A DNA stretch of 64,000 nucleotides, taken from assembly GCA_038735125.1 (NCBI GenBank), contig JAVYNU010000002.1, positions 196,183 to 260,182 on the forward strand. The letters run 5' to 3'. The translations under genes and the position numbers were made by a program. The stretch is from Ignisphaera sp. (GTDB taxonomy: Archaea > Thermoproteota > Thermoprotei_A > Sulfolobales > Ignisphaeraceae). Every line of letters begins with the position of its first letter. Within the stretch, counting starts at the first letter, position 1. The notes under the pieces are model-generated. The model had not been told where the DNA came from. It worked only from the letters and a program-made list of their open reading frames with translations, and made no database searches. This document shows positions 16,321-26,443 of this stretch, piece after piece.

Positions 16321-17778
16321 ATGAATAAGAATATAGACACTATTGTTGGTTGGGCAATCATAATAATTTTAGTTGCATCAGTCATATACCTTCTACTAGC
16401 AGCTAAACCCGTCGTACAACTACCTGAACTGGGTGCCAAAGGCAATTATACACTATACATTGTGACTACATGGAGTCAATGGCGTATCGATGACTTTAGG
16501 CAGTGGATGTATTATCAAAGTGGTGTTGGATTGGGAGGGGCTATGATAGTAAAACCCCCAGCCGCACAAACTCTTGGAATAACCAAAATGGAGTTCACAT
16601 CGAGTAAACTTAATATCAGCAAATGGGCTGAGCTGGCGATGTCTGGCGAAGTTTCAGGCTTTATGACAGAAGGAATAAGCTATGAAAATGCCACCAAGCT
16701 ATGTAAAGCCGGGGTTTTCAAGCCCATTGAGTCTGTATACGTAGTTTCGGTAGCTCAAAATCTTCCCCAAATCTTTAAGGGTTATACTGATGATGGAAAG
16801 CTGTGTTGGGTTGCGATGTGGTTTTATGCAAACAATGTATGGTTTGTCAATACCAGGGTAGCACAAAGGCTAAATGTTAGTATACCGCAATCCATTGAAG
16901 ATCTTCTTAATCCACAGTACGCCGCGGTCTTACTCAAAGGTAAAGATGTCTTAGTTTGGGGTAGCCTTGATGAGACCCCAACTATTGCAATGTTTGATGC
17001 AATTCTTCAGCGTTATGGTTGGGAGCAGGGCTGGGTCTATATAAAATATCTTGTTGCCATCTCCCATATGGCAGCAAGCGTCCCTGAAGCCAGGTCAGAG
17101 GTTGCATTCTCAAAAACCATGATGGCTGTAATGGACTTTGGTAGTGCTGCTGATGGAACAGCTCTTGGCAAGAACCTGACAATAATTGTTCCCAGAGGCT
17201 TAGTAACATATAGCATAGGTATTGCAGGTATTGCTAGAAATGCGGATGCCGAGGCTACAGAAGGAATGTCAAGACTCATAGGATATATGTTAACAGCTGC
17301 ACAAAACGATGTCATGCTTACCCGTTGGAGAGGAGAATACCCGACAAACCCAACTAACAACCCCAGCAAATTTGCTGTTTACTACAAACAACTAGTTGAT
17401 AATATCTATGGCAAGTATAACAGCACACTAGCATCAAAGTTAGATCCTGTTGTGAAGACATATCTAGGAGTTCTCTTCGATAGTGAGGTTCAGTCGATGC
17501 TCAAAAATATTGTCAAGGCGCTAGCAAAGAAATATATAGAAGGCTCGATTGACTTAAATGCATACTACAGCATTATCAACGAAATGGGCAAGATCCCAAC
17601 CTTTACAGATCCTAGAACAAACACCCCAATTAAGCTAGATATCAGTACAGCGCTAGAGCTTGCCAAAGCTATAAATAGTGGTGAAATCACCAAAGACGAA
17701 CTACAAGCTAGTATGAAGAAAGCAGAGCTACAACACCTACAAATGATTGCAAGCGGCATTGGATTAACAGAAACTTAA
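16321..17778 (+). CDS. ABC transporter extracellular solute-binding protein (family 1 / AfuA-like)
   Basis: The 485-residue protein has an N-terminal membrane anchor (about 9-28) and then a periplasmic-binding-protein-like fold resembling ferric-iron or putative spermidine-type binding proteins: NVWFVNTRVAQRLNV and SIEDLLNPQYAAVL (cores VWFVNTRVA and DLLNPQY), and YSIGIAGIARNA late in the chain. The C-terminal about 100 residues are helical and not part of the usual fold. No matching permease or ATPase is beside it; the next genes encode a family-5 system. The ligand may be a metal, sugar or anion. A TATA-like tttttaaactc (16263-16273) lies ahead. Confidence 0.65.
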   Translation: MNKNIDTIVGWAIIIILVASVIYLLLAAKPVVQLPELGAKGNYTLYIVTTWSQWRIDDFRQWMYYQSGVGLGGAMIVKPPAAQTLGITKMEFTSSKLNISKWAELAMSGEVSGFMTEGISYENATKLCKAGVFKPIESVYVVSVAQNLPQIFKGYTDDGKLCWVAMWFYANNVWFVNTRVAQRLNVSIPQSIEDLLNPQYAAVLLKGKDVLVWGSLDETPTIAMFDAILQRYGWEQGWVYIKYLVAISHMAASVPEARSEVAFSKTMMAVMDFGSAADGTALGKNLTIIVPRGLVTYSIGIAGIARNADAEATEGMSRLIGYMLTAAQNDVMLTRWRGEYPTNPTNNPSKFAVYYKQLVDNIYGKYNSTLASKLDPVVKTYLGVLFDSEVQSMLKNIVKALAKKYIEGSIDLNAYYSIINEMGKIPTFTDPRTNTPIKLDISTALELAKAINSGEITKDELQASMKKAELQHLQMIASGIGLTET

Positions 17779-17879
17779 AACAATTTTATAATTTAAAATA
17801 CAGTTTTTATAGTTTAAACCGCACTAGAACGATAAAACTTTTAAAGCCAGAACGATTTTTCTTATTTATGGTGTGAAGA

Positions 17880-20150
17880 ATGCCATATCTCGGTATTTCA
17901 AGAAAGGATGTGTCAAGAGCACTAATGATATCTGCAATACTCATATTATTGATTGCCTTGGAAATCAAAACCTTCATTGTCCAAGCCCAAGTAACACTCC
18001 CAAGAGAGCAAACACTAGTAATAGCATATGCCGGTTCAAACCCAACCCTTTGTTGGAATCCATTTGCTGGGGGAGTAGTTGGAATTGATGATGCAATGAG
18101 ACATCTATCCTACATTCCAACAGCTGCTCTAAATGGATACAACCTTACATGGACATTTCTACTAGCACAAAGCCTAACATTTGATGGCCAAAACATTGTC
18201 GCTAGGGTAAAAATATGGGATAATGCTAAGTGGAGTGATGGAACACCAATAACAGTTAAAGACATTATAGGGAGCTTCAATCTCAGCAGACAAATTGGCG
18301 GTGGCTGGTGGGGTGACTGGAATGTCTACAACTATGTTGCAGTAGATGATAAAACATTTGAATACTACATAGGGAGAAGGCCAGGTCAGGATATGCCGAA
18401 GAGAGAATCAATAAGAAGCGTAGTACAAGGAGGAGTTATATATGTAAGACCACTGCCATACCATGTGCTAAAAGCTAAGGTTGATGAAATGGGCGATGCA
18501 ATGAAAAGCAAGTGGTGTAACGATAAACCAGATGAGCAAGTGGTGTCAGGACCATATAAACTATACTACTTCGACTCAACACAGATAATCTACCAGAGAA
18601 TTGACAATTGGTGGGGCAAAGATATATTTGGCCTTCCAGCTCCAAAGTACATAAAGTTCGTCTACTACAGAGATGCACAAACAGCTGTTGCAGCACTACA
18701 GAGTGGAGATGTCGATGTATACCTCGGTTATGCACCACGCCCACAAGATTTGATTGCTGCAGGTATAGGGACATGGTATAAAAAATCGCCATACTTCCTA
18801 TCTTCTGGAGCAGTGTGGCTCTTCTTCAACTTCAACTACTCAATATTCCAGCCAATCGAGGTTAGAAGAGCTATTGCATGGGCAATGCCATGGGATCAGA
18901 TAGTAAACTATGCAGCGCTAGGCTTGACAGTACAGCCATCTATGACAGGTCTAAATGATCAGTACCCATTCCTAAGAGACTTCATCAATACAGATGCATG
19001 CAAAGAGTACTGGGGCACACCAACATGTAGACCTGCACAAAACTTGACTAAAGCAAAGCAGATACTGGATAGTGCTGGTATTGTGGATAGGGATAAAGAT
19101 GGAATTAGAGAACTTCCAGATGGAACAAAGCTGAAGTTCACGATAGCTGTTCCAGCAACCTATACAACCTATGTGATAGCTGCACAGCTAATAGCCAACG
19201 CCCTAAACCAAATTGGAATGAAAGTTGATGTGGATACACAAGATTATAGAGTTTGGGATCAGAATCGTAGAGCAGGCAAACTCATGGCAACCCTCGGAAA
19301 CGCAGGCGGTGGGATAGGGACGGCCACACCATTTACAGACATGTATGGAAACGCATTTGAATACAACAACTACAAGCAGTGGGCTCTCTGGTTCAACTAT
19401 AGAGACGACGATGTTACATCATTTATAAGTGAGATGAACTTCAACTACATGTTCCCAGATCAGCTAAAAGATGTTGTGAAAACATTCCAAGAGGTTATAC
19501 TATTCGATAGACTGCCTGCAATACCAGTAATGTACGATATAGTGTATTACATGTATAACACAAAGTACTGGGACGGGTTCCCGAATGCAGAAAGAGCTTG
19601 GTGGTATATACCATGCTGGTGGGGTGAAACCTTCTTCTACTTCCTAATAGTTCCTAAGGGACAAACTCCACAAATGCCGTGGTATCTAAAACACATATCA
19701 AAAGGAGGTGCAACAATACATGGATGGTACGACTTCTACAAAGCTCAGGGACTTGCTATAAGAAATGCCACATCGACAACATGGACTGTAGTACCATCTT
19801 CACCAACAACTACTACTCCTGTAACATCCCCGACTACTCCTGTCACAACTGCGACAACCACTACTCCCCCAACATCATCCCCAGCCACAACAACACCTCC
19901 TGCAACATCCCCATCTCCAACACAAACACAGACCGTTGCCACACCAACACCAACAGTAACAGTTACAGCAACAATTGAGAGGAGTGTTACAGTACCGTCA
20001 ACAGTAACAGTATTATCAACAAAAATAACAACAATAGTATCAGCATCACCAACAACAATAGCTCAAACAAATTGGACTATGACAACAGTGTTAGCAGTAG
20101 TGCTTCTAGCAGTCGGAATAGCAATAGGATGGACAATAAAAAGAAAATAA
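17880..20150 (+). CDS. Family-5 solute-binding protein of an oligopeptide/oligosaccharide ABC importer (set 1)
   Basis: The 756-residue lipoprotein-like surface protein binds ligand for the two permeases encoded downstream. An N-terminal signal/anchor lies at about 15-35. The SBP_bac_5 domain runs from about 45 to 630 and includes WSDGTPITVKD and the DRDKDGIRELPDGT loop typical of the family (core GIRELPDG). From about 645 a Thr/Pro/Ser-rich stalk leads to a C-terminal membrane segment and a WTIKRK end. In archaea such proteins often carry oligosaccharides rather than peptides. It is a close paralogue of the protein at 40717-42936. Confidence 0.9.
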   Translation: MPYLGISRKDVSRALMISAILILLIALEIKTFIVQAQVTLPREQTLVIAYAGSNPTLCWNPFAGGVVGIDDAMRHLSYIPTAALNGYNLTWTFLLAQSLTFDGQNIVARVKIWDNAKWSDGTPITVKDIIGSFNLSRQIGGGWWGDWNVYNYVAVDDKTFEYYIGRRPGQDMPKRESIRSVVQGGVIYVRPLPYHVLKAKVDEMGDAMKSKWCNDKPDEQVVSGPYKLYYFDSTQIIYQRIDNWWGKDIFGLPAPKYIKFVYYRDAQTAVAALQSGDVDVYLGYAPRPQDLIAAGIGTWYKKSPYFLSSGAVWLFFNFNYSIFQPIEVRRAIAWAMPWDQIVNYAALGLTVQPSMTGLNDQYPFLRDFINTDACKEYWGTPTCRPAQNLTKAKQILDSAGIVDRDKDGIRELPDGTKLKFTIAVPATYTTYVIAAQLIANALNQIGMKVDVDTQDYRVWDQNRRAGKLMATLGNAGGGIGTATPFTDMYGNAFEYNNYKQWALWFNYRDDDVTSFISEMNFNYMFPDQLKDVVKTFQEVILFDRLPAIPVMYDIVYYMYNTKYWDGFPNAERAWWYIPCWWGETFFYFLIVPKGQTPQMPWYLKHISKGGATIHGWYDFYKAQGLAIRNATSTTWTVVPSSPTTTTPVTSPTTPVTTATTTTPPTSSPATTTPPATSPSPTQTQTVATPTPTVTVTATIERSVTVPSTVTVLSTKITTIVSASPTTIAQTNWTMTTVLAVVLLAVGIAIGWTIKRK

Positions 20151-20278
20151 ATATATAAATATATATTTTTTAATTTTAATCTTAAATTTGTGGCTCAACC
20201 TTAATATTAAAAAGGTTAAGGGGTGTATCAAGTACGAGCTATGTAATAAGGAAAATAAGTGATGCATTCAGAAGTCCT

Positions 20279-21274
20279 TTGGTTATGTATGTAATAGAAA
20301 AGTTGGCTATGTTCGTATTTGTTTATATAATTGCCTTGCTAATAGTTTTTTTACTTCCTAGGTACATACCTGCCAATCCCTTTGCAACATTATTAGGCAG
20401 AATTATTAGCCAATATATCTGGACCCCTGAACTAATCCCAGAGGTCTATGCGAGAGTACTGAGCTATTTCGCTGTAGACAAGCCTGTTTATGAACAGTTT
20501 TTGACGTTTTTAAAGGGAGCTTTTGTCGGGGATTTTGGGATTTCGATATCAATGTTCCCTAGGAGCGTCTCAGACATAATCATGATGGCCCTTCCATGGA
20601 CGCTGGCACTGATGGTTCCAGCAACAATTGTGTCATGGACTCTTGGAAACTATATTGGTGCTTATGCTAGCTATAAACGAGGTAAGACAGCTGAAAAAAT
20701 TATTCTCGGATATTCATTCATAGCATCTTTCATTCCTCAGTATTGGCTTGCAATGATGCTGATATTTGTATTTGCATATGGATTGAGATTATTCCCAGCT
20801 TTTGGAGGTAGTAGCATTCCACCATCATTGTCACTGTCATTTATCACTGACTTCCTCTGGCACTACACATTACCATTTCTATCAATTGTCATAATTAGTA
20901 TAGCGGGCTGGATGAGGAGTATGAGGTTCGTAGCGACACCAGAACTTGGCTCGGATTACATACAATTTAGCGAATCTCTTGGAACCAGAGATGGAATTCT
21001 ATTTAGATACGTCCTCAGAAACTCTCTATTGCCTCAAGTAACAGGTTTAGCACTATCACTAGGATCTGCAATAGCTGGTCAAGCATTGGTTGAGGCTGTG
21101 TTTGGTTATCCAGGTCTTGGATACTACTTGCAGATGGCAATAGGATCAATAGATTACCCACTTATACAAGGAATCTTTGTGATCTTAATAGCTACAACAT
21201 ATCTTGCAAACTTTTTAGTTGACTTCATCTATGTTATTATAGATCCTAGAATAAGAATTGGTGGGGGGCGATAG
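20279..21274 (+). CDS. ABC importer permease, DppB/OppB type (set 1)
   Basis: The 331-residue permease has six membrane helices and begins with the standard LLPRYIPANPF segment after helix 1. The coupling (EAA-like) region lies around the stretch SLGTRDGILFRYVLRNSLLP (core RYVLRNSLLP), followed by VEAVFGYPGLGYYL. It forms a pair with the next gene. The start is uncertain: TTG 20279 or ATG 20285 gives an N-terminus a few residues shorter than its paralogue at 36685. Confidence 0.9.
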   Translation: MVMYVIEKLAMFVFVYIIALLIVFLLPRYIPANPFATLLGRIISQYIWTPELIPEVYARVLSYFAVDKPVYEQFLTFLKGAFVGDFGISISMFPRSVSDIIMMALPWTLALMVPATIVSWTLGNYIGAYASYKRGKTAEKIILGYSFIASFIPQYWLAMMLIFVFAYGLRLFPAFGGSSIPPSLSLSFITDFLWHYTLPFLSIVIISIAGWMRSMRFVATPELGSDYIQFSESLGTRDGILFRYVLRNSLLPQVTGLALSLGSAIAGQALVEAVFGYPGLGYYLQMAIGSIDYPLIQGIFVILIATTYLANFLVDFIYVIIDPRIRIGGGR

Positions 21275-21276
21275 AA

Positions 21277-22158
21277 ATGGCTTTAGAAACTACAATGCGT
21301 AGGCCAAAAATGACATTATTATACATCCTTTTGGGTAACAGAAGATTTATCTTGGGCTTAATAATATTTGTTGTGCTTTTTGTTATGGGAACTATCGGGC
21401 CTTTGATATATAGAGTAAACCCATTAGCTATAGGGAATTATCCAGCCGATTTACCGCCATCTTTGGAGCATCCCCTAGGCACCGATGCTCTAGGGAGAGA
21501 CGTGTTTGCAATGTTTCTTAATGGCATAAGGAACTCCTTATACGTAGGCTTTATAACAGCTGTGATAGCAACACTAATAGGGTTACCCATAGGTGTTGTT
21601 TCAGGTATGAGAGGAGGCACGTTTTTGGATGAGGTGCTAATGGGGTTAACAAACATAGTTTTGTCTATACCATCATGGTTAGTGGCAATTCTAGTCTTAT
21701 CTATGATTCCCTCAGAACAAAGAGGTGTAGAAATCGTAGGTGCAATATTAGGGTTATTCAGCTGGCCCTGGTTTGCAAGAGCTATTAGAGCACAATTCTA
21801 TAGCTTTAGGGAAAGAGATTTTGTTTATCTATCAAGAATTGCAGGCTACAGCGACTTAAGAGTGGCTTTCGAAGATATACTACCTAACATGGGCGCATTC
21901 ATACTATCATCTTTCACATCATTTATAGCTACAGGGATTGGTGGAGAAGCTGGTTTGGCTGTAATAGGCGTTGGTGTAACAAAACACGTTTCCCTTGGTA
22001 TGATGCTCTACTGGGCACAGGTATACCAAGCATATGTAAGAGGTGCATGGTGGTATTTCATTCCAGCAGGCCTAACAATAATCCTATTAATGCTGTCTAT
22101 GCAATTACTTTCACTAGGAGCCGAAATAATATTTAACCCTAGACTTAGAGAAACATAA
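21277..22158 (+). CDS. ABC importer permease, DppC/OppC type (set 1)
   Basis: The 293-residue protein has six membrane helices, the N-terminal motif HPLGTDALGRDVFAMFLNG (core GTDALGRDV) and the coupling loop near YSDLRVAFEDILPNM. It starts two bases after the DppB-type gene, so the pair is co-transcribed. No ATPase genes follow; the next gene is a glycosyltransferase with its own promoter. The ATPases at 38652-40479 belong to a paralogous transporter and may drive this one as well. Confidence 0.9.
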   Translation: MALETTMRRPKMTLLYILLGNRRFILGLIIFVVLFVMGTIGPLIYRVNPLAIGNYPADLPPSLEHPLGTDALGRDVFAMFLNGIRNSLYVGFITAVIATLIGLPIGVVSGMRGGTFLDEVLMGLTNIVLSIPSWLVAILVLSMIPSEQRGVEIVGAILGLFSWPWFARAIRAQFYSFRERDFVYLSRIAGYSDLRVAFEDILPNMGAFILSSFTSFIATGIGGEAGLAVIGVGVTKHVSLGMMLYWAQVYQAYVRGAWWYFIPAGLTIILLMLSMQLLSLGAEIIFNPRLRET

Positions 22159-22274
22159 GAAAACAGATATGAATCACCTTTTTATCTTATCAACATTTTA
22201 TCACTATTAAAGAGAAGATTAGAATACTATGATGTGTTCATAATTCTTCAACTTCAATGCCCATATGAATAACC

Positions 22275-22282
22275 TTTATATA
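22275..22282 (+). promoter_or_regulatory. TATA box of the GT2 glycosyltransferase gene
   Basis: The element tttatata is about 40 bases ahead of ATG 22319 and lies inside the longer open frame that starts at 22265. That placement shows the upstream codons are promoter, not protein. Confidence 0.5.
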
Positions 22283-22318
22283 TTGCACATAGATAATATG
22301 ATCTTGTGTGGTTTCATC

Positions 22319-23254
22319 ATGGATATAGTAATGTCTATGATTACAAGGGATAGCACTGAGAAGGTTGGGGAGGAGGCATTTTACAAGGTATGGAAGTCCT
22401 CTCTTCAGATACCATATAAACTCATAATACTTGTCGATGACTCTATCTCTTCTAGAACCAGAGATTTTGTTAAAAGGTTTGCTGATGAGCATGGAAAAGA
22501 GCTAATAGTGTTGAAGAGCAGGCTTTATGGCTATCACAAAGCGACAAGAGCGACTGCTAGGCAAACAGCTATAGACATATTCTTTGAGAATACCAAAGCA
22601 GATTGGCTGTTTTTCCAAGATGACGACTTCGTTCTTGGCGATGGCTGGTGGGAGAAGGCGCTACAGCATATCTCACAAAGTGATGTTGGGCTAATTTGGG
22701 GTATAGATTATACACCGTATTGGCGAGGAAGAATTGAATGGATGTCAGCAAGAGGATTTCAAGAGAAAAGCTATGCCATACAAAACTTTGCTATTAGAGG
22801 TGGTTTACATGATACCTTGCTCAGGCGCGAGGCTATAGAGGGGGTTAGGCTGCCCCCATGGCTACATGTATATGAAGATGCATGGATAAAGAGATATGTT
22901 GAATGTAAAGGCTTTAAATGGATTATAATTGACGTAAACAACATACATCTTAGATATGCTGGAGATAGACTTTCTAAAGAAGATTTTGTGTCAATGGCGA
23001 AAGCAGCCTCGCTGTTAAATCTTAAAACCATATCATTATCACAAGTACTTAAAGTAGTTTTTGGTTTGCCAGGCTACATCTATTATTCCAGCAAGGCATA
23101 CAAGTCTCTAGGCAAAGGCATTACAATATGGAGAGAAAGAGCCTCTTACTACACCAAGTACTACTATTATTATATTATTTACTTATTAAAAAGGACAAGA
23201 AAATTTGGAAACAGAAGCTTATGTGATGTTGTACTGCATGGCATTACATATTAA
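22319..23254 (+). CDS. Glycosyltransferase, GT2-like (GT-A fold)
   Basis: The protein of about 311 residues transfers a sugar from a nucleotide donor, probably to a surface glycan or glycolipid. A GT-A opening is visible (MDIVMSMITRDS, then LIILVDDSISSRT), and the metal-binding DxD appears as FFQDDDFVLGDGWW; IHLRYAGDR is near the place of the catalytic base region. The C-terminal 60 residues are basic and Tyr-rich, possibly membrane-associated. ATG 22319 is chosen because a TATA box at 22275-22282 falls inside the longer frame. It begins a group of glycosyltransferases. Confidence 0.75.
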   Translation: MDIVMSMITRDSTEKVGEEAFYKVWKSSLQIPYKLIILVDDSISSRTRDFVKRFADEHGKELIVLKSRLYGYHKATRATARQTAIDIFFENTKADWLFFQDDDFVLGDGWWEKALQHISQSDVGLIWGIDYTPYWRGRIEWMSARGFQEKSYAIQNFAIRGGLHDTLLRREAIEGVRLPPWLHVYEDAWIKRYVECKGFKWIIIDVNNIHLRYAGDRLSKEDFVSMAKAASLLNLKTISLSQVLKVVFGLPGYIYYSSKAYKSLGKGITIWRERASYYTKYYYYYIIYLLKRTRKFGNRSLCDVVLHGITY

Positions 23255-23356
23255 CATTATATAGCAGATTCATATAGCTTAAACTAAAGCATTTTAGGTT
23301 AGTAAATTTATAAACCTTGGCCTCTTCAGTTTTGTTATACATGGGTGTTATTTAAT

Positions 23357-24610
23357 ATGGATAGCTATGCTGTTATAGCTCATCGCTTTTGGAATAGACC
23401 TGGTGGAGGAGAGGTTGTATGCGCAGCAACGGCATATACATTCGATATTATGGGCTTCAAACCTGTTCTGGCATCTATTGGCGGTATTGATATTGGTGAA
23501 TATGATAGTTGGTTTGGGATAAATTTCTTGGATAAATACCCTAAAATTACTTTATATCCCTTTAAGATTGGGTTTTTCGGTATCTATCTAAGACTTTTGA
23601 TGTGGAGAGTTATTAAGAAGGCTGTAGAGAGGTTTTCTCCACAAATAGTTTTTGTTGATGAGCCTACATACAGACCTGTTATAAATATTCTAAAGGAGAG
23701 AAATGTGAAACTTATCGAATATATCCACTCGCCAATTGAAGCATCGATAGATGCGAGATTTAAAGGTTCTGGGCTTCACTATACAGAAGATCCCTATATC
23801 CTTGAGAGATTTAGCAAATTTCCACTTAGCATCTATTGGAAGATGTATGTAAAGCTTTTGCCAAGATATTTAAGGGAAAATCCATTTCAAGTAGCGTCAC
23901 TCGTTTTGGCAAACTCTAAGTGGACTGCAAACATCATTAAGCAACTCTATGGCGAGAGTCCAGAAGTTTTAAATCCTCCAATAGCACCAAATGTAGAGAT
24001 TGTTGAGAAACCAAGAGAGTTTAGTGAAAGAGAGAATGCTGTGGTTATGTTGGGGAGATTTGCAGAAGAGAAAAGGTATCACTGGATTGTAAGAGAGGTT
24101 TTGCCAAAACTAAGAAGAGAAGCATTAAATACAAAGCTGTACATTTTTGGAGGTGCAAAAACAAAAACAAGTCTAAATTATCTAGCAAAGTTAGAGAAAT
24201 TAGCATTTGAAATGGGATTCAAGGTGTCTAAGGATATTGATGCAGAGGCAGATGTGTATCTAATACCAAATGCATCAAGAAGCGCAATAAATATGGTTAT
24301 GGACAATGCAAAAGTATTTCTGCATGCAACGGTCAATGAGCATTGGGGAGTAGCAATAGCAGAGGCGATGGCTAGAGGCCTACCTGTAGTGCTACACAAG
24401 TCTGGTGGTGCTTGGAGCGACCTAGCAGAAGAGGGGGTATATGCGCTAGGGTATACAAACCCAGAAGAGGCTGTAGAAGCTATAGCAAAGCTCTTAACAG
24501 ATGAAAAAACATGGAAAAAACTCTCAAGGCATTCTATTGAGAAAGCAAAGGATCTAACACTAGAGAAATTCGTTGAGAGGTTGTCGAAAATTCTAACGAG
24601 GGTCTTGTAG
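23357..24610 (+). CDS. Glycosyltransferase, GT4-like (GT-B fold)
   Basis: The protein of about 417 residues has the two Rossmann domains of a GT-B enzyme: the N-terminal RPGGGEVVCA loop, the domain-2 opening VVMLGRFAEEKRYHWIV, and the donor-binding stretch HWGVAIAEAMARGLPVVLHKSGG (cores IAEAMARGLPVV and the Glu-x7-Glu-like pattern) typical of GT4. It ends with a helix of the usual kind. GTG 23345 is an alternative start four codons upstream. It lies two bases ahead of a broken glycosyltransferase gene, so the original operon was longer. Confidence 0.85.
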   Translation: MDSYAVIAHRFWNRPGGGEVVCAATAYTFDIMGFKPVLASIGGIDIGEYDSWFGINFLDKYPKITLYPFKIGFFGIYLRLLMWRVIKKAVERFSPQIVFVDEPTYRPVINILKERNVKLIEYIHSPIEASIDARFKGSGLHYTEDPYILERFSKFPLSIYWKMYVKLLPRYLRENPFQVASLVLANSKWTANIIKQLYGESPEVLNPPIAPNVEIVEKPREFSERENAVVMLGRFAEEKRYHWIVREVLPKLRREALNTKLYIFGGAKTKTSLNYLAKLEKLAFEMGFKVSKDIDAEADVYLIPNASRSAINMVMDNAKVFLHATVNEHWGVAIAEAMARGLPVVLHKSGGAWSDLAEEGVYALGYTNPEEAVEAIAKLLTDEKTWKKLSRHSIEKAKDLTLEKFVERLSKILTRVL

Positions 24611-24612
24611 GC

Positions 24613-24837
24613 ATGGAAAGCTATTACAACACTACAGAAAAGCCTAGTATAATATGCGTAGCAAATCCTTCGCCTATTTATAGTGGCGGAGGTTTAAGGG
24701 CTTTAAGATCATTAAAGGAGTATTCAAGGCACTTCAAAATGCACCTCTTCTTGTTGCGTCCGCCGTTCGGGAAAGAGTTGGAGAGAGATAATGGAGGAGG
24801 TGGCTATCATCAGAAAAGCGTTGAGGATGTAATATGA
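24613..24837 (+). pseudogene. Glycosyltransferase N-terminal fragment
   Basis: This 74-residue frame starts two bases after the preceding GT4 gene, as in an operon, and shows a GT-B opening: IICVANPSPIYSGGGLRALRSL (core PIYSGGGLRALR). It ends after an aberrant Gly-rich tail at 24837; the remaining 300 or so residues of a normal enzyme are missing. The following gene has its own promoter and start, so this is a truncated remnant. Confidence 0.6.
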
Positions 24838-24904
24838 TAATGTCTGCTAGATTGCATAGTATCTTTAAATGCTTTTTGTTTATATGTTTCACTAGGCGGT
24901 GTTT

Positions 24905-25942
24905 ATGAAACAAGGAATTGTTTTTATTGCTTGGTCTAAGCTTAGTAGAAGGTCTCGTGATTTAGCTAGAGAGCTTGGTGCAAACCTCATTTTCTTTGCC
25001 GATAAACCCCCATATCTATCTACATTTGAGAAGACTAGAAGGTTTTTAGAGCGTGAGAAACCTGATGTTGTCTTTGTCCAGCTTCCTCAGGGCCCTCTCC
25101 TCTGGCTTGCTCTAAGACTTTCTAAGAGGCTTGGCTTTAGGATTGTTGCCGATGTTCATACAGGCTTTGTTTATATCACATCTTTTAAAGGCTTTGTACT
25201 CAACAAGCCTTTTAACCACATGCTTAAAGATGCTGACTTAGTTATTGCTCACAATCCTTTGCAGAGAAGCTATATTATTGAAAAGCTTGGGCTTGTAGAG
25301 GAAAAGACTATTGTTGTTTATGATCCGATACCAAAATACATTAAGGATGTTGATAAACAAGTTGAGGGTTTGGATCCTGGAAAATACATTGTATTCCCAG
25401 CTTCGTGGGCTTCAGACGAGCCCATAGACTTTATAGTTAAAGAGTTTTTGTCATCAGAAATATCCGAGGAGTTCAAGCTCGTTATAACAAACGATTTTAG
25501 AAGAAATATGCGGCTATATAGAAGAGTTGAAAACACTCTAAAAAAGTTTTCTAGTCTAGACAAGGTTGTGATATCTGGGTATCTTGAGGAGCCTCAGTAT
25601 CGATGGGTTATAGAGCATAGCAGAGCCGTTATAGCGGCAACTAATAGAGAATACACAATGTTATCAGCGATATGGGAAGCTGTAGGATTTAGAAAACCAT
25701 TTATAGCATCTAAAACAAATGCTATTAAAAGTATTGTTGGCGAATACCCATGCCTATTTCAGCTAGCAGAAGGAAGTTTGAGGAAGGTTCTCGAAAAATG
25801 TTTCAATGAAATAGATGTAGAGTCTATAGCTAAACCTGTTATAAGTAAGCTGGAAAGATTGTCGCAAGAAAGCATTGAGAATTTAAAGAATTTGTTGAAA
25901 GCTATGATCAGCGACAGTTCTACCTCTTACAACAAAGAATAA
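24905..25942 (+). CDS. Glycosyltransferase, GT4-like (GT-B fold)
   Basis: The protein of about 345 residues has a GT-B layout: KQGIVFIAWSKLSRRSRDLA with an acceptor-side opening, KPDVVFVQLPQGP, IVADVHTGF near the active site, then domain 2 with VFPASWASDEPIDFIVKEF and a late AIWEAVGFRKPFIASK stretch that fits the donor-binding Glu region. Relatives act in surface polysaccharide or N-glycan synthesis. ATG 24905 is preferred to GTG 24899 since a TATA-like tttatatg lies about 25 bases ahead of it. Confidence 0.75.
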   Translation: MKQGIVFIAWSKLSRRSRDLARELGANLIFFADKPPYLSTFEKTRRFLEREKPDVVFVQLPQGPLLWLALRLSKRLGFRIVADVHTGFVYITSFKGFVLNKPFNHMLKDADLVIAHNPLQRSYIIEKLGLVEEKTIVVYDPIPKYIKDVDKQVEGLDPGKYIVFPASWASDEPIDFIVKEFLSSEISEEFKLVITNDFRRNMRLYRRVENTLKKFSSLDKVVISGYLEEPQYRWVIEHSRAVIAATNREYTMLSAIWEAVGFRKPFIASKTNAIKSIVGEYPCLFQLAEGSLRKVLEKCFNEIDVESIAKPVISKLERLSQESIENLKNLLKAMISDSSTSYNKE

Positions 25943-26210
25943 GGCTTTTTTAGCTATGCACTAGCTCTTGTAGAAGAAAAGGGAGCCAGGTATGAGAGTA
26001 TGAGGCAAAGCATTCTAAAGTGTTTTAGGCTGTTAGAAATGTCATCCAGACCCAGCTTTTTGTGCCCTCATTGAGCGCATAGAAACATCTACAAATATCA
26101 AAAAGGTAAGATCAACAACAATCTCCAGCTATGTATTATTTATTTTACGAAAACTAAAAATATGTGCAAATATGTAAAAGTTTTTGTATAACTTTTCGGG
26201 GGTTTGTTCT
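25943..26210. other. Spacer with a short remnant frame
   Basis: No intact gene. A short frame at about 25956-26074 reads as a helical, charged peptide (VEEKGARYESMRQSILK) with coding-like codons that ends at TGA, probably the last piece of a lost gene. The end of the spacer has a weak promoter for the tautomerase-like gene. Confidence 0.3.
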
Positions 26211-26414
26211 ATGCCTGTAGTTGTTGTGTATATGTGGAGTGGCGTATCTAGAGAAGCTAAGGAGAGGATAGTTAAGGGTATAACCAAGGTTTTTGAAGAG
26301 CTTGGAATTCCGCCCCAAGCTGTTGAGGTGATAATCCACGAGGTTCCCAAAGAGAATTGGGGTGTTGGGGGAGAGATAGCAGATGTGAAGTTCAGAGAAG
26401 TTAAACCCCCGTAG
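26211..26414 (+). CDS. 4-Oxalocrotonate tautomerase-family protein
   Basis: A 67-residue member of the tautomerase superfamily, in which the amino-terminal proline exposed after Met removal is the catalytic base. The start MPVVVVYMWSGVSREAKERI has Pro2 at the proper position, followed by the beta-alpha-beta unit and IIHEVPKENWGVGG (core VPKENWGVGG), the usual C-terminal part. I chose ATG 26211 over 26184 because only this start exposes Pro1. Such enzymes interconvert keto and enol forms of small acids. It stands alone beside decayed genes. Confidence 0.85.
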   Translation: MPVVVVYMWSGVSREAKERIVKGITKVFEELGIPPQAVEVIIHEVPKENWGVGGEIADVKFREVKPP

Positions 26415-26443
26415 AACTAACGAGAATAGAGGCAAAGGTCATT